A stretch of DNA of 64,000 nucleotides from assembly GCF_029945535.1 (NCBI RefSeq), contig NZ_JAQSCU010000010.1, positions 195,290 through 259,289 of the forward strand, written 5' to 3'. The translations under genes and the position numbers were made by a program. Position 1 is the stretch's first letter, and each line of letters begins with the position of its first letter. Under the pieces are notes generated by a model that worked only from the letters and a program-made list of their open reading frames with translations, made no database searches and was not told where the DNA came from. This document shows, in pieces, positions 45,556 through 55,187 of this stretch. Origin of the DNA: Methylotenera sp. (GTDB lineage Bacteria; Pseudomonadota; Gammaproteobacteria; Burkholderiales; Methylophilaceae).

Positions 45556-46188
45556 TTAATTCACTGCATAACGCGCTACACTCAACTGTCCTACTGTAGA
45601 TAACTCGACCAGCGCTTTAGAGCCGCTATGTAACTTACCTAATTCCACTGGAATCAAAAACGTAATCACTTCTTGTTTGTTGAGCTTAGTGTTGCTAGTG
45701 GCACCAATGGCAATTTGGCTTTGTTGCCATTCATTTTCAGGGGAGAGTTCGGTTGAACCTTGCTTCTTAGCGGCTTCAAGAATATGTTGTTTTTCGTCTC
45801 CTATCAGCAAACTCCACACTTCAACTTGTACTAATTTAGCTTCTTGCATGAGTTGGACAGGTTTCTCTTCGTCCAATGGCGCTTGCTGAGGTAAGGGTTC
45901 AATTTCAGGTTTAACTTCTTCAAAGCCTGCATTGATAAATGCAATGTCGTACTTATCTGACGTCGTGTTTTTAAGCGGCATATTTTGCGCGGCTATTTTT
46001 TGCTTTTCTTCATTTGCATCTAGTGCCGCTGCGGTAGCCTTGTCGGCACCATGCAATAATATAGATTGCACAATTTGCTGTGCAATAGGCGCCCCCACGC
46101 AACTGCAAAGCGCTGTAGCCATTAAGACTAATGCAGACCATCTACTCAGCGACAATTTAATATTCCCTTGATGTGCCATAAGACGCAT
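45556..46188 (-). CDS. Hypothetical lipoprotein, 210 aa
   Basis: The N-terminus has a hydrophobic signal sequence and a probable lipobox ALCSC (Cys near residue 30), so it is likely a periplasmic lipoprotein. The remainder is polar, with acidic and Pro/Gln-rich patches (EPLPQQAPLDEEKP) and no recognisable domain. It may start at Met4. The C-terminal part (VEVWSLLIGDEKQHILEAAK) is helical, and the last 50 residues look beta-rich. It is convergent with the response regulator gene. Function unknown. Confidence 0.65.
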   Translation of the reverse strand: MRLMAHQGNIKLSLSRWSALVLMATALCSCVGAPIAQQIVQSILLHGADKATAAALDANEEKQKIAAQNMPLKNTTSDKYDIAFINAGFEEVKPEIEPLPQQAPLDEEKPVQLMQEAKLVQVEVWSLLIGDEKQHILEAAKKQGSTELSPENEWQQSQIAIGATSNTKLNKQEVITFLIPVELGKLHSGSKALVELSTVGQLSVARYAVN

Positions 46189-46252
46189 GTGTTGTTAACG
46201 TGGGAAAGTTAGATTACTGCTGAATAGTGATATTGTCTAGTAAAATAAACAG

Positions 46253-47245
46253 CTAACTTACTGTTTTAATTGTTTCTTGTGCTGTTTTCTCAGCTTGATT
46301 CAGAGCTGCCTGCTGAGGTGCTTGAGTGGTGCGCACGCTAATCACGCCGCTGAGTATAATGAGTCCGATTGCAAGCCAAGCGTCTAGACTTAAATGCTCA
46401 TTCCACCAAAGCACACCGAATAAGCTTGCGAGCACCACTGTGACATAAGCCAAGCTCGCCACAACCAGTGTATTGCCAGTGCGATAAGCACGCGTCATGG
46501 CTAGTTGTGCAATGGTTGCAGAAAAGCCTAAGCCAAGTAGAACGGGTAAATCTTGCCATTCAATCGTATGAAAGCTATCAAAAAACATCCATAAACCAGC
46601 GCCTATCGTTGAAATCAGCGTGAAATAAAATACTGTCCGCCAGTCTGGTTCGTTGGCTTTACCTAGTTGTTTGACATGTATGTAGGCGAATGCTGCGCCT
46701 ATGCCTGAAAGCAAGCCTATGCCGCCTGCTAACCAATCGGCACTAGTGAAATTAGGTTTAAGTAACAGGCTTACGCCGATAAAACCAATAATTAGACCAA
46801 TAAACAAAGATTTTTTTGGTTTTTCATGTAATAAAAGTGGGGTAAATATGGCCAAAAATAAAGGCGATGTGTAGTTGAGTGTAATGGCCGTAGCGAGCGG
46901 CAAATGTGCAATTGCATAGAAAAATAGCACTAATGAAACAAAGCCAACCACAGCGCGCGACATTTGTTTAAACATGACTGGCGTAGCTAAAGGTAATTTG
47001 TTGACTGCGATATATAGCCAAATAACGATTAAGCCGAATATAGAGCGGTAAAATACCAACTCGCTACTACTGAATTTTTGTGCGCCGACTTTCACCAAAG
47101 CACCCATGATAGCAAAGCCCAGCGCTGCTACTAGCATCCATAAACTACCTAGATTTGGTAGGTTAAAACGGCTTGAATTTGAGTTGGATTTGGAGTCAGA
47201 GTCGAGCTCAGATTTGGCTTTTATTTTTTTATGTTTTATTTTCAT
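46253..47245 (-). CDS. EamA/DMT-family transporter
   Basis: About 330 residues from the Met at 47245 (MKIKHKKIKAKSE); the track start at 47317 adds 24 residues that do not look like an EamA N-terminus. A hydrophilic Lys/Ser-rich leader precedes ten transmembrane helices arranged as two EamA repeats, the first from LWMLVAALGFAIMGALVKVG. Motif FYRSIFGLIVIWLY marks the second helix region. Typical members export amino acids or metabolites, but the substrate cannot be inferred. Divergent from argD. Confidence 0.85.
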   Translation of the reverse strand: MKIKHKKIKAKSELDSDSKSNSNSSRFNLPNLGSLWMLVAALGFAIMGALVKVGAQKFSSSELVFYRSIFGLIVIWLYIAVNKLPLATPVMFKQMSRAVVGFVSLVLFFYAIAHLPLATAITLNYTSPLFLAIFTPLLLHEKPKKSLFIGLIIGFIGVSLLLKPNFTSADWLAGGIGLLSGIGAAFAYIHVKQLGKANEPDWRTVFYFTLISTIGAGLWMFFDSFHTIEWQDLPVLLGLGFSATIAQLAMTRAYRTGNTLVVASLAYVTVVLASLFGVLWWNEHLSLDAWLAIGLIILSGVISVRTTQAPQQAALNQAEKTAQETIKTVS

Positions 47246-47429
47246 GTGAAATGGCGTTATATGGATATGTTGAAGCCAGCTAGACTTGCCAATTAAAGGG
47301 TTTTCAGATAATCTCACATATAATGTTTAATTGAAAAGTTAGATAGTAAATAATTGGAATTTTTGGATTATATCAATGCGGCTAGCGTAATATTTGTGCC
47401 ACATGGAGATCCATTAGACTCAGTTTGCA

Positions 47430-47458
47430 ACGGTGGCATTTGCCGCCGTTTTCTTTTT
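47430..47458 (+). promoter_or_regulatory. Attenuator-like hairpin upstream of argD
   Basis: Stem ACGGTGGC / GCCGCCGT (one wobble) with loop ATTT, followed by TTTCTTTTT, 30 bases before the argD ATG. It has the form of an intrinsic terminator that would end a leader transcript, implying attenuation or a short upstream RNA. No leader peptide with Arg codons was convincing. Confidence 0.6.
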
Positions 47459-47487
47459 GAAATGTTAAGTCAGGTTTAATAAGCGAT

Positions 47488-48669
47488 ATGTCAGATCATT
47501 TAATGAATACTTATTCACGTCAGCCAGTCACCTTTGTGAAAGGCGATGGCGTTTGGTTATACGACGATAAAGGCGATAAGTATTTGGACGCGCTTGCTGG
47601 GGTTGCGGTTAATGGCTTGGGTCATGCGCATCCTAAGTTGGTGAAATCCATTAGTGAGCAAGCGGGCAAGCTAATCCACGTGTCGAATATTTATAATATT
47701 GCAGAACAAGAAGCGTTGGCTGATAAGCTTTGTGAAATTTCAGGCATGGATAAAGTGTTTTTCTGCAACTCTGGTTGTGAAGCGAATGAAGCCAGCATTA
47801 AGTTAGCCAGATTGTATGGACATAACAAAGGGATCGTTAATCCTGAAATTATTGTGATGGATAAATCATTCCATGGCCGTACGATGGCAACGCTTTCTGC
47901 GACGGGTAATCGCAAAGTGCAAGCAGGTTTCGAGCCGCTAGTGAGCGGATTCGTTCGGGTGCCTTATGATGATATTGAAGCGGTTAAACAAGTAGCTTCT
48001 CGCAATTCTAATGTGGTCGCGGTTTTGGTAGAGCCAGTGCAAGGCGAAGGCGGCATTAATATTCCTAAAGATGCGAGCGGCTATTTAGAATCATTACGTG
48101 CAATTTGTGACGCACATGGTTGGCTACTGATGTTAGATGAAGTGCAAACGGGGATTGCTCGTACGGGTACTTGGTTTGCTTTCCAACATACCACTATTAA
48201 ACCTGATGTGATGAGTCTTGCAAAAGGTTTGGGTTCAGGTGTGCCGATTGGCGCCTGTGTTGCAAGTGGTAAAGCGGCAGAAGTGTTTACTTATGGTAAA
48301 CATGGCTCAACATTTGGCGGCAATCCATTAGCTACTGCGGCTGGCTTAGCGACTTTAAATATTATCGAAGAAGACGGCTTGCGTGAGAATGCAGAAAAAA
48401 TCGGCAATCTGATTCGTGAAGGCTTTACTGCCGAATTTAAAGATACCAAAGGTGTGGTCGTGGTGCGTAATGCAGGCATGATGATTGGCGTCGAGCTAGA
48501 CAGACCGTGCGGTGATTTAGTAAGCATGGCATTAGCAGAGAAGCTGTTGATTAACGTAACGGCTGATAAAGTGGTGCGTTTGCTGCCACCATTGGTGATG
48601 AACGAATCTGAGGCAAATGAGTTGGTGAAACGACTATCTGCCATTATTAAGGCTTTTTTAAACAGTTAG
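47488..48669 (+). CDS. argD: Acetylornithine aminotransferase
   Basis: A 393-residue PLP-dependent class III aminotransferase that converts N-acetylglutamate semialdehyde to N-acetylornithine. PLP-binding features: FFCNSGCEANEASIKLARLYG near residue 91, LLMLDEVQTGIARTGTWFAFQ near 212 and the Schiff-base Lys in VMSLAKGLGSGVPIGA near 248. TFGGNPLATAAGLAT near 272 is also conserved. It heads the argD-argF-(membrane protein)-argG run, with an attenuator-like hairpin just ahead. Confidence 0.94.
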   Translation: MSDHLMNTYSRQPVTFVKGDGVWLYDDKGDKYLDALAGVAVNGLGHAHPKLVKSISEQAGKLIHVSNIYNIAEQEALADKLCEISGMDKVFFCNSGCEANEASIKLARLYGHNKGIVNPEIIVMDKSFHGRTMATLSATGNRKVQAGFEPLVSGFVRVPYDDIEAVKQVASRNSNVVAVLVEPVQGEGGINIPKDASGYLESLRAICDAHGWLLMLDEVQTGIARTGTWFAFQHTTIKPDVMSLAKGLGSGVPIGACVASGKAAEVFTYGKHGSTFGGNPLATAAGLATLNIIEEDGLRENAEKIGNLIREGFTAEFKDTKGVVVVRNAGMMIGVELDRPCGDLVSMALAEKLLINVTADKVVRLLPPLVMNESEANELVKRLSAIIKAFLNS

Positions 48670-48712
48670 AAGTACAATAGAATTTAAGCAAAAACCACTG
48701 CGGTAAACCATT

Positions 48713-49633
48713 ATGGCAATAAAACATTTTTTACAATTCAATGACTTAAATCGTGATGAGCTCGAATATGTATTCGAACGTAGCCGTTTAATTAAAAAGC
48801 AGTTCAAAGCTTATCAGCAATATTGGCCTTTGCAAGACCGCACATTGGTGATGATCTTTGAAAAAGCTAGCACACGCACGCGTTTATCGTTTGAAGCTGG
48901 TATGCATCAACTAGGCGGTTCTGCGATTTATCTCAATACGCGCGACTCACAATTAGGTCGCGGTGAGCCAGTGGAAGATGCTGCACAAGTCATTTCACGC
49001 ATGAGTGACATTGTGATGATTCGTACTTTTGAGCAAGAAATTATCGAACGTTTTGCGGCTAATTCTCGTGTGCCCGTCATCAATGGTTTAACCAATGAAT
49101 ATCACCCATGCCAAATTCTGGCAGATATTTTTACTTTTATTGAGCATCGCGGTTCAATTCAAGGTAAGACTGTTGCGTGGATTGGTGACAGTAATAATGT
49201 TTGCAACACATGGCTACAGGCTGCTGAAGTGTTGGATTTCAATGTACACGTTTCTACGCCACCGGGTTATGAAGTGGAAGCGGAACGCGCTAATTTGTAT
49301 GGACATGACCATTATGAAGAGTTTGCAGATCCAATGGAGGCTGCAAAAGGCGCTGATCTAGTGACTACAGACGTGTGGACTAGCATGGGTTTTGAAGCGG
49401 AAAATGAAGAGCGCTTACGTGATTTTGCTGATTGGCAAGTCGATGGCGATATGATGCGTGTTGCAGCAAAAGATGCGTTATTTATGCACTGCCTGCCAGC
49501 GCATCGTGGTGAAGAAGTTGCTGCCGATGTGATTGATGGGTCACAGTCAGTAGTTTGGGATGAAGCGGAGAATCGCTTGCACGTGCAAAAAGCATTGATG
49601 GAGTATTTGCTATTAGGCCGAGTAAGCGTTTAG
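48713..49633 (+). CDS. argF: Ornithine carbamoyltransferase
   Basis: A 306-residue anabolic enzyme that forms citrulline from ornithine and carbamoyl phosphate. Carbamoyl-phosphate site FEKASTRTRLSFEAGMHQLGG near residue 46, HPCQILADIFT near 128, ornithine-binding MHCLPAHRGEEV near 260. Its length matches betaproteobacterial OTCs. The gap to argD is 43 bases, and the following membrane-protein ATG abuts its stop codon. Confidence 0.96.
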   Translation: MAIKHFLQFNDLNRDELEYVFERSRLIKKQFKAYQQYWPLQDRTLVMIFEKASTRTRLSFEAGMHQLGGSAIYLNTRDSQLGRGEPVEDAAQVISRMSDIVMIRTFEQEIIERFAANSRVPVINGLTNEYHPCQILADIFTFIEHRGSIQGKTVAWIGDSNNVCNTWLQAAEVLDFNVHVSTPPGYEVEAERANLYGHDHYEEFADPMEAAKGADLVTTDVWTSMGFEAENEERLRDFADWQVDGDMMRVAAKDALFMHCLPAHRGEEVAADVIDGSQSVVWDEAENRLHVQKALMEYLLLGRVSV

Positions 49634-49942
49634 ATGGATAAAAAGGAAAATATCCTTTCAAGCCATATATTGCCAGTTTCGGCCACTATGATTGGTGTTT
49701 GTATGACCGTTATTTCTGTTATACAGCTAGCACCTAAAAAAGGTATTTCATCTTGGGCAGATAATGTATTAGCCATTGACAGCCTGTTTTTTCTAGCGAG
49801 CATGATGTTGTCATATTGGTCGATTAGACATAAAGATCAGCGAGTGAACGCAGAGCTTTATGCGGATAGGTTTTTTATATTTGGTATGGTCATGATGGTG
49901 GCTGTTAGCTTTTTAGTGGCGTTTGAATTATTTACGGATTAA
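49634..49942 (+). CDS. Small membrane protein between argF and argG
   Basis: A 102-residue protein whose ATG immediately follows the argF TAG, so it is translated with the operon. Three transmembrane segments (about residues 13-31, 44-63, 76-98). It contains IRHKDQRVNAELYADRFFI between helices two and three. It does not resemble an arginine enzyme, and I do not recognise a family beyond similar small proteins of unknown function. It may have nothing to do with arginine. Confidence 0.75.
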   Translation: MDKKENILSSHILPVSATMIGVCMTVISVIQLAPKKGISSWADNVLAIDSLFFLASMMLSYWSIRHKDQRVNAELYADRFFIFGMVMMVAVSFLVAFELFTD

Positions 49943-49954
49943 GGATTAGAAGTA

Positions 49955-51175
49955 ATGAGTAAAGTAAACAAAGTTGTATTGGCTTATTCGGGTGGTTTAG
50001 ACACTTCAGTGATTTTGAAATGGCTACAAGACGAGTATCAATGTGAAGTCGTTACATTTACCGCCGATTTAGGTCAAGGTGAAGAGTTAGAGCCTGCACG
50101 TGCAAAAGCAAAAGCAGCGGGCGTAAAAGAAATCTATATTGATGACGTGCGTGAAGAATTCGTGCGTGATTTCGTATTTCCAATGTTCCGCGCGAACACT
50201 GTGTATGAAGGCGAATATCTATTAGGTACTTCAATTGCGCGACCTTTAATTGCAAAACGTTTGATTGAAATTGCCCGTGAAACCAATGCCGATGCTATTT
50301 CACATGGCGCAACAGGTAAAGGCAATGACCAAGTACGTTTTGAGCTAGGTGCTTACGCACTTAACCCAAACATTCAAATTATTGCCCCGTGGCGCGAGTG
50401 GGATCTACTTAGCCGTGAAAAACTGATGTCGTATGCCGAGAAACACGGCATTCCTGTAGACATGAAGCATAAACAAGGCGGTAGCCCATATTCTATGGAT
50501 GCTAACTTGCTGCATATTTCATACGAAGGCCGTCATTTAGAAAACCCAGCGGCAGAGGCTGAAGAGTCTATGTGGCGTTGGAGTGTTAGCCCAGAAAAAG
50601 CGCCAGATGCAGCTGAATATTTAGATATTGAGTATGTGAACGGTGACCCTGTAAGCTTGAATGGCCAAGCAATGAAGGCGCACGAGCTTTTGGCACATTT
50701 GAATACCATTGGCGGCAAACACGGTATTGGTCGTTTGGACTTAGTAGAAAATCGTTACGTGGGCATGAAATCACGTGGTTGTTACGAAACGCCAGGTGGC
50801 ACGATTATGCTTAAAGCGCATCGTGCGATTGAGAGCATTACCTTAGACCGTGAAGTAGCACACTTAAAAGACGATTTAATGCCACGATACGCTAGCATGA
50901 TCTACAACGGTTACTGGTGGAGTCCAGAGCGCGTTGCGCTGCAAACTTTGATTGACCATACACAAAGCACTGTGAATGGTTGGGTGCGCGTTAAACTTTA
51001 CAAAGGCAATGTGATTGTGGTTGGGCGTGATAGCAAGACAAATTCATTGTTTGATTCTACGATTGCGACCTTTGAAGATGATAAAGGGGCCTACGACCAA
51101 AAAGATGCAGGCGGCTTTATTAAGCTGAATGCATTAAGGTTGCGAATAGCAGCAAATTTGAAAAATAGACAATAA
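49955..51175 (+). CDS. argG: Argininosuccinate synthase
   Basis: A 406-residue enzyme that joins citrulline and aspartate using ATP. The N-type PPi synthetase loop is [17 protein letters not shown] near residue 8, and [16 protein letters not shown] near 116 binds citrulline/aspartate. Ends [13 protein letters not shown]. It is preceded by a 12-base gap to the membrane-protein gene and followed by two terminators, so it closes the arg operon. argH (argininosuccinate lyase) does not follow. Confidence 0.96.
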   Translation: MSKVNKVVLAYSGGLDTSVILKWLQDEYQCEVVTFTADLGQGEELEPARAKAKAAGVKEIYIDDVREEFVRDFVFPMFRANTVYEGEYLLGTSIARPLIAKRLIEIARETNADAISHGATGKGNDQVRFELGAYALNPNIQIIAPWREWDLLSREKLMSYAEKHGIPVDMKHKQGGSPYSMDANLLHISYEGRHLENPAAEAEESMWRWSVSPEKAPDAAEYLDIEYVNGDPVSLNGQAMKAHELLAHLNTIGGKHGIGRLDLVENRYVGMKSRGCYETPGGTIMLKAHRAIESITLDREVAHLKDDLMPRYASMIYNGYWWSPERVALQTLIDHTQSTVNGWVRVKLYKGNVIVVGRDSKTNSLFDSTIATFEDDKGAYDQKDAGGFIKLNALRLRIAANLKNRQ

Positions 51176-51178
51176 GTG

Positions 51179-51206
51179 AAAGGGGCAGAATATGCCCCTT
51201 TTTTTA
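51179..51206 (+). terminator. Terminator after argG
   Basis: Stem AAGGGGCA / TGCCCCTT with loop GAATA at 51180-51200, followed by TTTTT, four bases past the argG stop. Confidence 0.92.
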
Positions 51207-51265
51207 TGTAGTTATTTTTTTGGTAAGACCATTCATATAACGCTAACTTCAAAAGTAATCTCACC

Positions 51266-51297
51266 AAAAGAGCCTGATTCCTATCAGGCTCTTTTTA
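51266..51297. terminator. Second terminator downstream of argG
   Basis: A 13-bp stem AAAAGAGCCTGAT / ATCAGGCTCTTTT with loop TCCT, T-rich on the right and A-rich on the left, so possibly bidirectional. It is 60 bases past the first terminator, with no gene between. Confidence 0.85.
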
Positions 51298-51619
51298 TTT
51301 GTGAGTTTGTTTATTCATGCGGAGTATCGTTAGATTCTTCATTATTTAGTTTTAATTGAACTTGTTTACACGTTCGTATAAAGATGGTTAGAGGTAATAG
51401 ATTTAAATGGTTTTTACCTGTTTATTCCAAAGATACGATTCATTAACAAATACTCATAATAGAAAATGTAAGCAACTCAATTCATTTGCTTAACTTATAT
51501 AATGAAATTTGGGCGTACTGCGATATTGCAGTTTTAGCTCAATTGAGAGAAATAGATGGCAACGCCTTTCTGCAATGCCGAATTTGAGCAGTAATAATTT
51601 TATATTCAGGAGAATAAAA
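51298..51619. other. 322-base non-coding leader of the Fae-like gene
   Basis: AT-rich, with no convincing ORF (the track's extension of the Fae-like gene to 51509 uses a poor start). It should hold the promoter of the Fae-like gene; no riboswitch or operator was recognised. The ribosome site CAGGAG is at its right end. Confidence 0.5.
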
Positions 51620-52309
51620 ATGGCTGTAATTGACCGTGTTTTAATTGGTGAAGCATTAGTGATTGAAGATCGCCCAGATGGTAGTGGTTTAGATCTAAAA
51701 AACGTAGCACATATTGATTTGATTATTGGCCCTCGTGGTAGCCCTGCAGAAGATGCTTTTTGTCGCACATTAACTGACCAAAAAGAGGGTGTGAATGGCT
51801 TGCTAGCCATTGTTGCACCTAACCTGATGGTGAAACCGAACACTGTGATGTTTAACAAAGTTACCTTAAGAAATACTAAACAGTCTATGCAAATGTTTGG
51901 CCCAGCACAGCGCGGTATTTCAATGGCGGTGATGGATTGCGTAGCAGATGGCACGATTCCAGTAGAAGAAGCTGATGACGTGTTTATCTGTATTGGTGTG
52001 TTTATTGATCAAACTGCAGACATGGACGATCGTATTCAAGATTGGAATTATGAAGCGACTAAAATGGCAATTAAAAATGCTGTAAACCGTGAGCCTAAGG
52101 CCGCTGAGTTATTAAAAATATATAAAGAATCAGCACATCCTTTTGCAGCAAAAAGTAAAGAAGAGCGCAATAGACGCGCAGCTGATGCTTTAAGCGCACT
52201 TGCAATCGATCAAATGAAAGGTCGTAACCCCAATATTGCAAAAGAACCAGAAGTCGACATCGCGGATGTTGCGTTAAATGAGATGCGTGGTCGTAAGTCA
52301 TCTACATAA
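51620..52309 (+). CDS. Formaldehyde-activating enzyme (Fae) homologue with C-terminal extension
   Basis: ATG at 51620 with AGGAG seven bases upstream. Of 229 residues, the first 176 match Fae, which condenses formaldehyde with tetrahydromethanopterin: VLIGEAL, VAHIDLIIGPRGSPAEDAFC with catalytic His31, APNLMVKPNTVMFNK, QMFGPAQRGISMAV and SAHPFAAK. Two departures: an insertion (IEDRPDGSGLDLKN) before the catalytic strand, and a 53-residue charged C-terminal tail beyond HPFA (DALSALAIDQMKG.. NEMRGRKSST). Canonical Fae is about 170 residues, so this is probably a paralogue (Fae2/Fae3-like) with a separate role. Chemotaxis genes follow on the same strand. Confidence 0.88.
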   Translation: MAVIDRVLIGEALVIEDRPDGSGLDLKNVAHIDLIIGPRGSPAEDAFCRTLTDQKEGVNGLLAIVAPNLMVKPNTVMFNKVTLRNTKQSMQMFGPAQRGISMAVMDCVADGTIPVEEADDVFICIGVFIDQTADMDDRIQDWNYEATKMAIKNAVNREPKAAELLKIYKESAHPFAAKSKEERNRRAADALSALAIDQMKGRNPNIAKEPEVDIADVALNEMRGRKSST

Positions 52310-52417
52310 AATAGACGTAAGTTAGCCATTGATAAAGCCTACTCAATGTATGGCAAGTGACTATATTACTTGCCATGCAGGGGGCTAGGTTTGCTCTAAA
52401 TTTAACGAAAGTTTGTG

Positions 52418-53311
52418 ATGCTAAAAGAAAAATCGACTAAAGAAATGCAGAATGATCGCGAATTTGACTTTACTAACAATGATTTTAGTCGAGTGCGTAA
52501 ACTCATTTATCAGCATGCTGGCATTTCACTGTCAGAAGCTAAGTCAGACATGGTCTATAGTCGCATTGGCCGCAGATTACGCACAGTCGGCTTCGATTCA
52601 TTTAAAACCTATCTTGACAATCTTGAAAATGAAAACAATCCAGAAGAGTGGGAAGCTTTCACTAATGCACTCACAACAAACCTCACTTCTTTTTTTCGTG
52701 AAGAACATCACTTTCCTATTCTTGCCGAACATTTAGTTAGTCTCAAAAAACCTATTCGTATTTGGTGCTCTGCAGCTTCAACCGGTGAAGAGCCTTATAC
52801 CATTGCGATGACAGCATGCGAAGCATTTGGCACCATGAAGCCGCCAGTGGAAATCATTGCAACGGATATTGATACTAATGTGCTTGCCACCGCTTCACGA
52901 GGCGTTTACCCATACGAACGAGTAAGCAAACTGTCGGATGAACGTCGTAAACAGTTTTTTCAAAAAGGCACCGGCGCGCAAGAAGGCTCAGTTCGTGTGC
53001 GGAATGAGCTACGTAGCTTAATTACTTTCGAGCAGTTGAATTTGCTCGATGAGCAATGGACTTTAGGTGAGCCGTTCGATGCTATTTTTTGCAGAAACGT
53101 GATGATTTATTTTGATAAACCAACTCAAACCAAAATTTTGAGTCATTTTGTACCATTAATGAAGCCGCATGCGATCTTGTTCGCAGGGCATTCAGAGAAC
53201 TTTTTGTATGTGTCTAACGATTTTCATCTGCGTGGCAAAACCGTGTATGAATTAAGCGATGGCAAAACGATTAAACGTACTTCAAATCAGGTTAAAGAAA
53301 GAATTGTATGA
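52418..53311 (+). CDS. cheR: Chemotaxis protein methyltransferase CheR
   Basis: A 297-residue SAM-dependent enzyme that methylates glutamates of chemoreceptors. N-terminal helical domain (about residues 15-75), SAM motif IRIWCSAASTGEEPYTIAM near residue 110, ATDIDTNVLATASRGVY near 148 and the catalytic-domain FDAIFCRNVMIYFD near 222. The ATG at 52418 is preferred to the adjacent GTG at 52415. Its stop overlaps cheD by 4 bases. Confidence 0.94.
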   Translation: MLKEKSTKEMQNDREFDFTNNDFSRVRKLIYQHAGISLSEAKSDMVYSRIGRRLRTVGFDSFKTYLDNLENENNPEEWEAFTNALTTNLTSFFREEHHFPILAEHLVSLKKPIRIWCSAASTGEEPYTIAMTACEAFGTMKPPVEIIATDIDTNVLATASRGVYPYERVSKLSDERRKQFFQKGTGAQEGSVRVRNELRSLITFEQLNLLDEQWTLGEPFDAIFCRNVMIYFDKPTQTKILSHFVPLMKPHAILFAGHSENFLYVSNDFHLRGKTVYELSDGKTIKRTSNQVKERIV

Positions 53312-53916
53312 GTATGCTACAAGAAGAAATTTCTACCACACTCTATTTCGACCGCACTTTTGATTGTAACGCAGCAAAAATATCGCCTGGCGAATACTAC
53401 TACACCGATAAAGATATGGTCATAGTCACGGTATTGGGTTCTTGTGTATCAGCCTGCATACGTGACAGCATCTCTGGTATTGGCGGCATGAATCATTTTA
53501 TGCTGCCTGATAGTGCCGCAGCTGATAAAGACAGCCCGGTTTCAGAATCTATGCGATATGGCACCTATGCCATGGAAGTGTTAATTAATCAATTATTGCG
53601 CAATGGCGCCCGCCGAGAGAACTTAGAAGCCAAGATTTTTGGTGGCGGTAACGTGCTGAAAAGTTTTACCACTATGAATGTGGGTGATCGTAACGCAGTC
53701 TTTGTACGTAAATTCTTAAAAGAAGAGCGTATTCGAGTGACTAGCGAAGACTTGCTGGATATTTACCCAAGAAAAGTTTATTACTTTCCAAAAACTGGCA
53801 GAGTGCTAGTTAAAAAGCTTAAAAATATGCACAACGATACATTAGTCCAGCGCGAAGAGGCTTATGCAAGCAAGCTTAAAGTGGCTGATGTGGGTGGTGA
53901 AATTGATTTGTTTTGA
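53308..53916 (+). CDS. cheD: Chemoreceptor glutamine deamidase CheD
   Basis: A 202-residue CheD. The catalytic Cys is in TVLGSCVSACIRD near residue 46, with the catalytic His in GGMNHFMLPD near 62 and the Thr in a later strand. AKIFGGGNVLKSF near 108 is the CheC-binding region. It deamidates receptor glutamines to methylatable glutamates. The start overlaps the cheR stop (ATGA), so it is cotranslated; the cheR-cheD-cheB order is typical. Confidence 0.93.
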   Translation: MSMLQEEISTTLYFDRTFDCNAAKISPGEYYYTDKDMVIVTVLGSCVSACIRDSISGIGGMNHFMLPDSAAADKDSPVSESMRYGTYAMEVLINQLLRNGARRENLEAKIFGGGNVLKSFTTMNVGDRNAVFVRKFLKEERIRVTSEDLLDIYPRKVYYFPKTGRVLVKKLKNMHNDTLVQREEAYASKLKVADVGGEIDLF

Positions 53917-53964
53917 TGATTTAATTTTATAAGAAAAACTTCTAAATCAAGAAGAGAAAATAAC

Positions 53965-55035
53965 ATGAAAATTAGAGTACTAGTCATTGATGATTCCGCA
54001 TTAATTCGTAGTCTACTCACTGAGATTATCAATAGTCAACGTGATATGGAAGTTGTGGGCGCTGCACCTGATCCAATTATTGCACGTGAAATGATTAAGC
54101 AGTTGAATCCAGATGTGCTGACCTTGGATGTGGAAATGCCAAAGATGGATGGCTTGGACTTTTTAGAAAAGTTGATGCGTCTACGCCCAATGCCAGTGGT
54201 GATGGTGTCTACATTAACTGAACGTGGTTCAGAAATCACCATGCGTGCACTTGAGCTTGGCGCAATAGATTTTGTGACCAAGCCTAAAATGTCTATTTCA
54301 GAAGGTATGCGTGAATATACCGATATTATTGCGGATAAGATTCGTGCTGCTTCCCAAGCAAGAATCTCGACATTACAACGTCATGCTACGACTCAAAGCA
54401 GCGGTGCACCCCCAGCGCCTTTGCGTAATCCATTAATCAGCAGTGAGAAGTTATTGATTATAGGTGCCTCTACAGGCGGAACGGAGGCGATTAAATCGTT
54501 TCTATTACAAATGCCATCAGACTGCCCTGGTATTTTAATTACACAGCATATGCCCGCTGGCTTTACCAAGTCATTTGCAAATCGCTTAGATTCGCTATGC
54601 CAGATTTCAGTGAAAGAGGCGGCAGGCGGTGAGCGTATCTTGCCTGGCCATGCTTATATCGCACCGGGTGATAAACACCTGTTGTTAGCTAGAAGTGGCG
54701 CAAATTATGTCACGCAGCTTAGTGATGAAGCACCAGTCAATCGACACAAACCATCAGTCGACGTGTTATTTGAATCTGCTGCAGAATATGCTGGTAAGAA
54801 CGTTATTGGCGTGATTTTAACTGGCATGGGCAAAGACGGTGCTGTTGGTATGGCTAAAATGAGAGATGCTGGTGCCTACAACTTTGCTCAAAATGAAGAA
54901 AGTTGCGTGGTTTATGGCATGCCTAAAGAGGCCGTGGCGCATGGCGGTGTAGATGAAGTGGCACATTTGAATGACTTACCCAAGCTGGTATTGAATTACC
55001 TCATGGCGAACAGCTCACGCGCGCTTCGTGTGTAA
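53965..55035 (+). CDS. cheB: Chemotaxis methylesterase CheB
   Basis: A 356-residue protein with receiver domain ([16 protein letters not shown] near residue 5, phospho-acceptor Asp in [16 protein letters not shown] near 54) joined by a linker to the methylesterase domain. The Ser-His-Asp triad is in [12 protein letters not shown] (Ser near 171), [11 protein letters not shown] (His near 197) and [11 protein letters not shown] (Asp near 293). It demethylates or deamidates receptors when phosphorylated by CheA. cheA, cheW and receptors are not in this window. Confidence 0.95.
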   Translation: MKIRVLVIDDSALIRSLLTEIINSQRDMEVVGAAPDPIIAREMIKQLNPDVLTLDVEMPKMDGLDFLEKLMRLRPMPVVMVSTLTERGSEITMRALELGAIDFVTKPKMSISEGMREYTDIIADKIRAASQARISTLQRHATTQSSGAPPAPLRNPLISSEKLLIIGASTGGTEAIKSFLLQMPSDCPGILITQHMPAGFTKSFANRLDSLCQISVKEAAGGERILPGHAYIAPGDKHLLLARSGANYVTQLSDEAPVNRHKPSVDVLFESAAEYAGKNVIGVILTGMGKDGAVGMAKMRDAGAYNFAQNEESCVVYGMPKEAVAHGGVDEVAHLNDLPKLVLNYLMANSSRALRV

Positions 55036-55187
55036 TTAGGAAAAGCGTCACTTTTGTGTCGCTAATCTTGAATAAAACTTAAAGTAAAGTAAGTAATAAT
55101 TAACACAGAAAGAATCAGAATAAGTCATTTAATGTATTTGAAGCTGATTTCGAATTCTATGAACGACTATTTTTAATGGAGTAATGC

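Noticed and set aside
47378-47392. Leader peptide upstream of argD (ATG CGG CTA GCG TAA)
   Set aside because: Only four codons and no Shine-Dalgarno; one Arg codon is not enough to suggest attenuation by translation.
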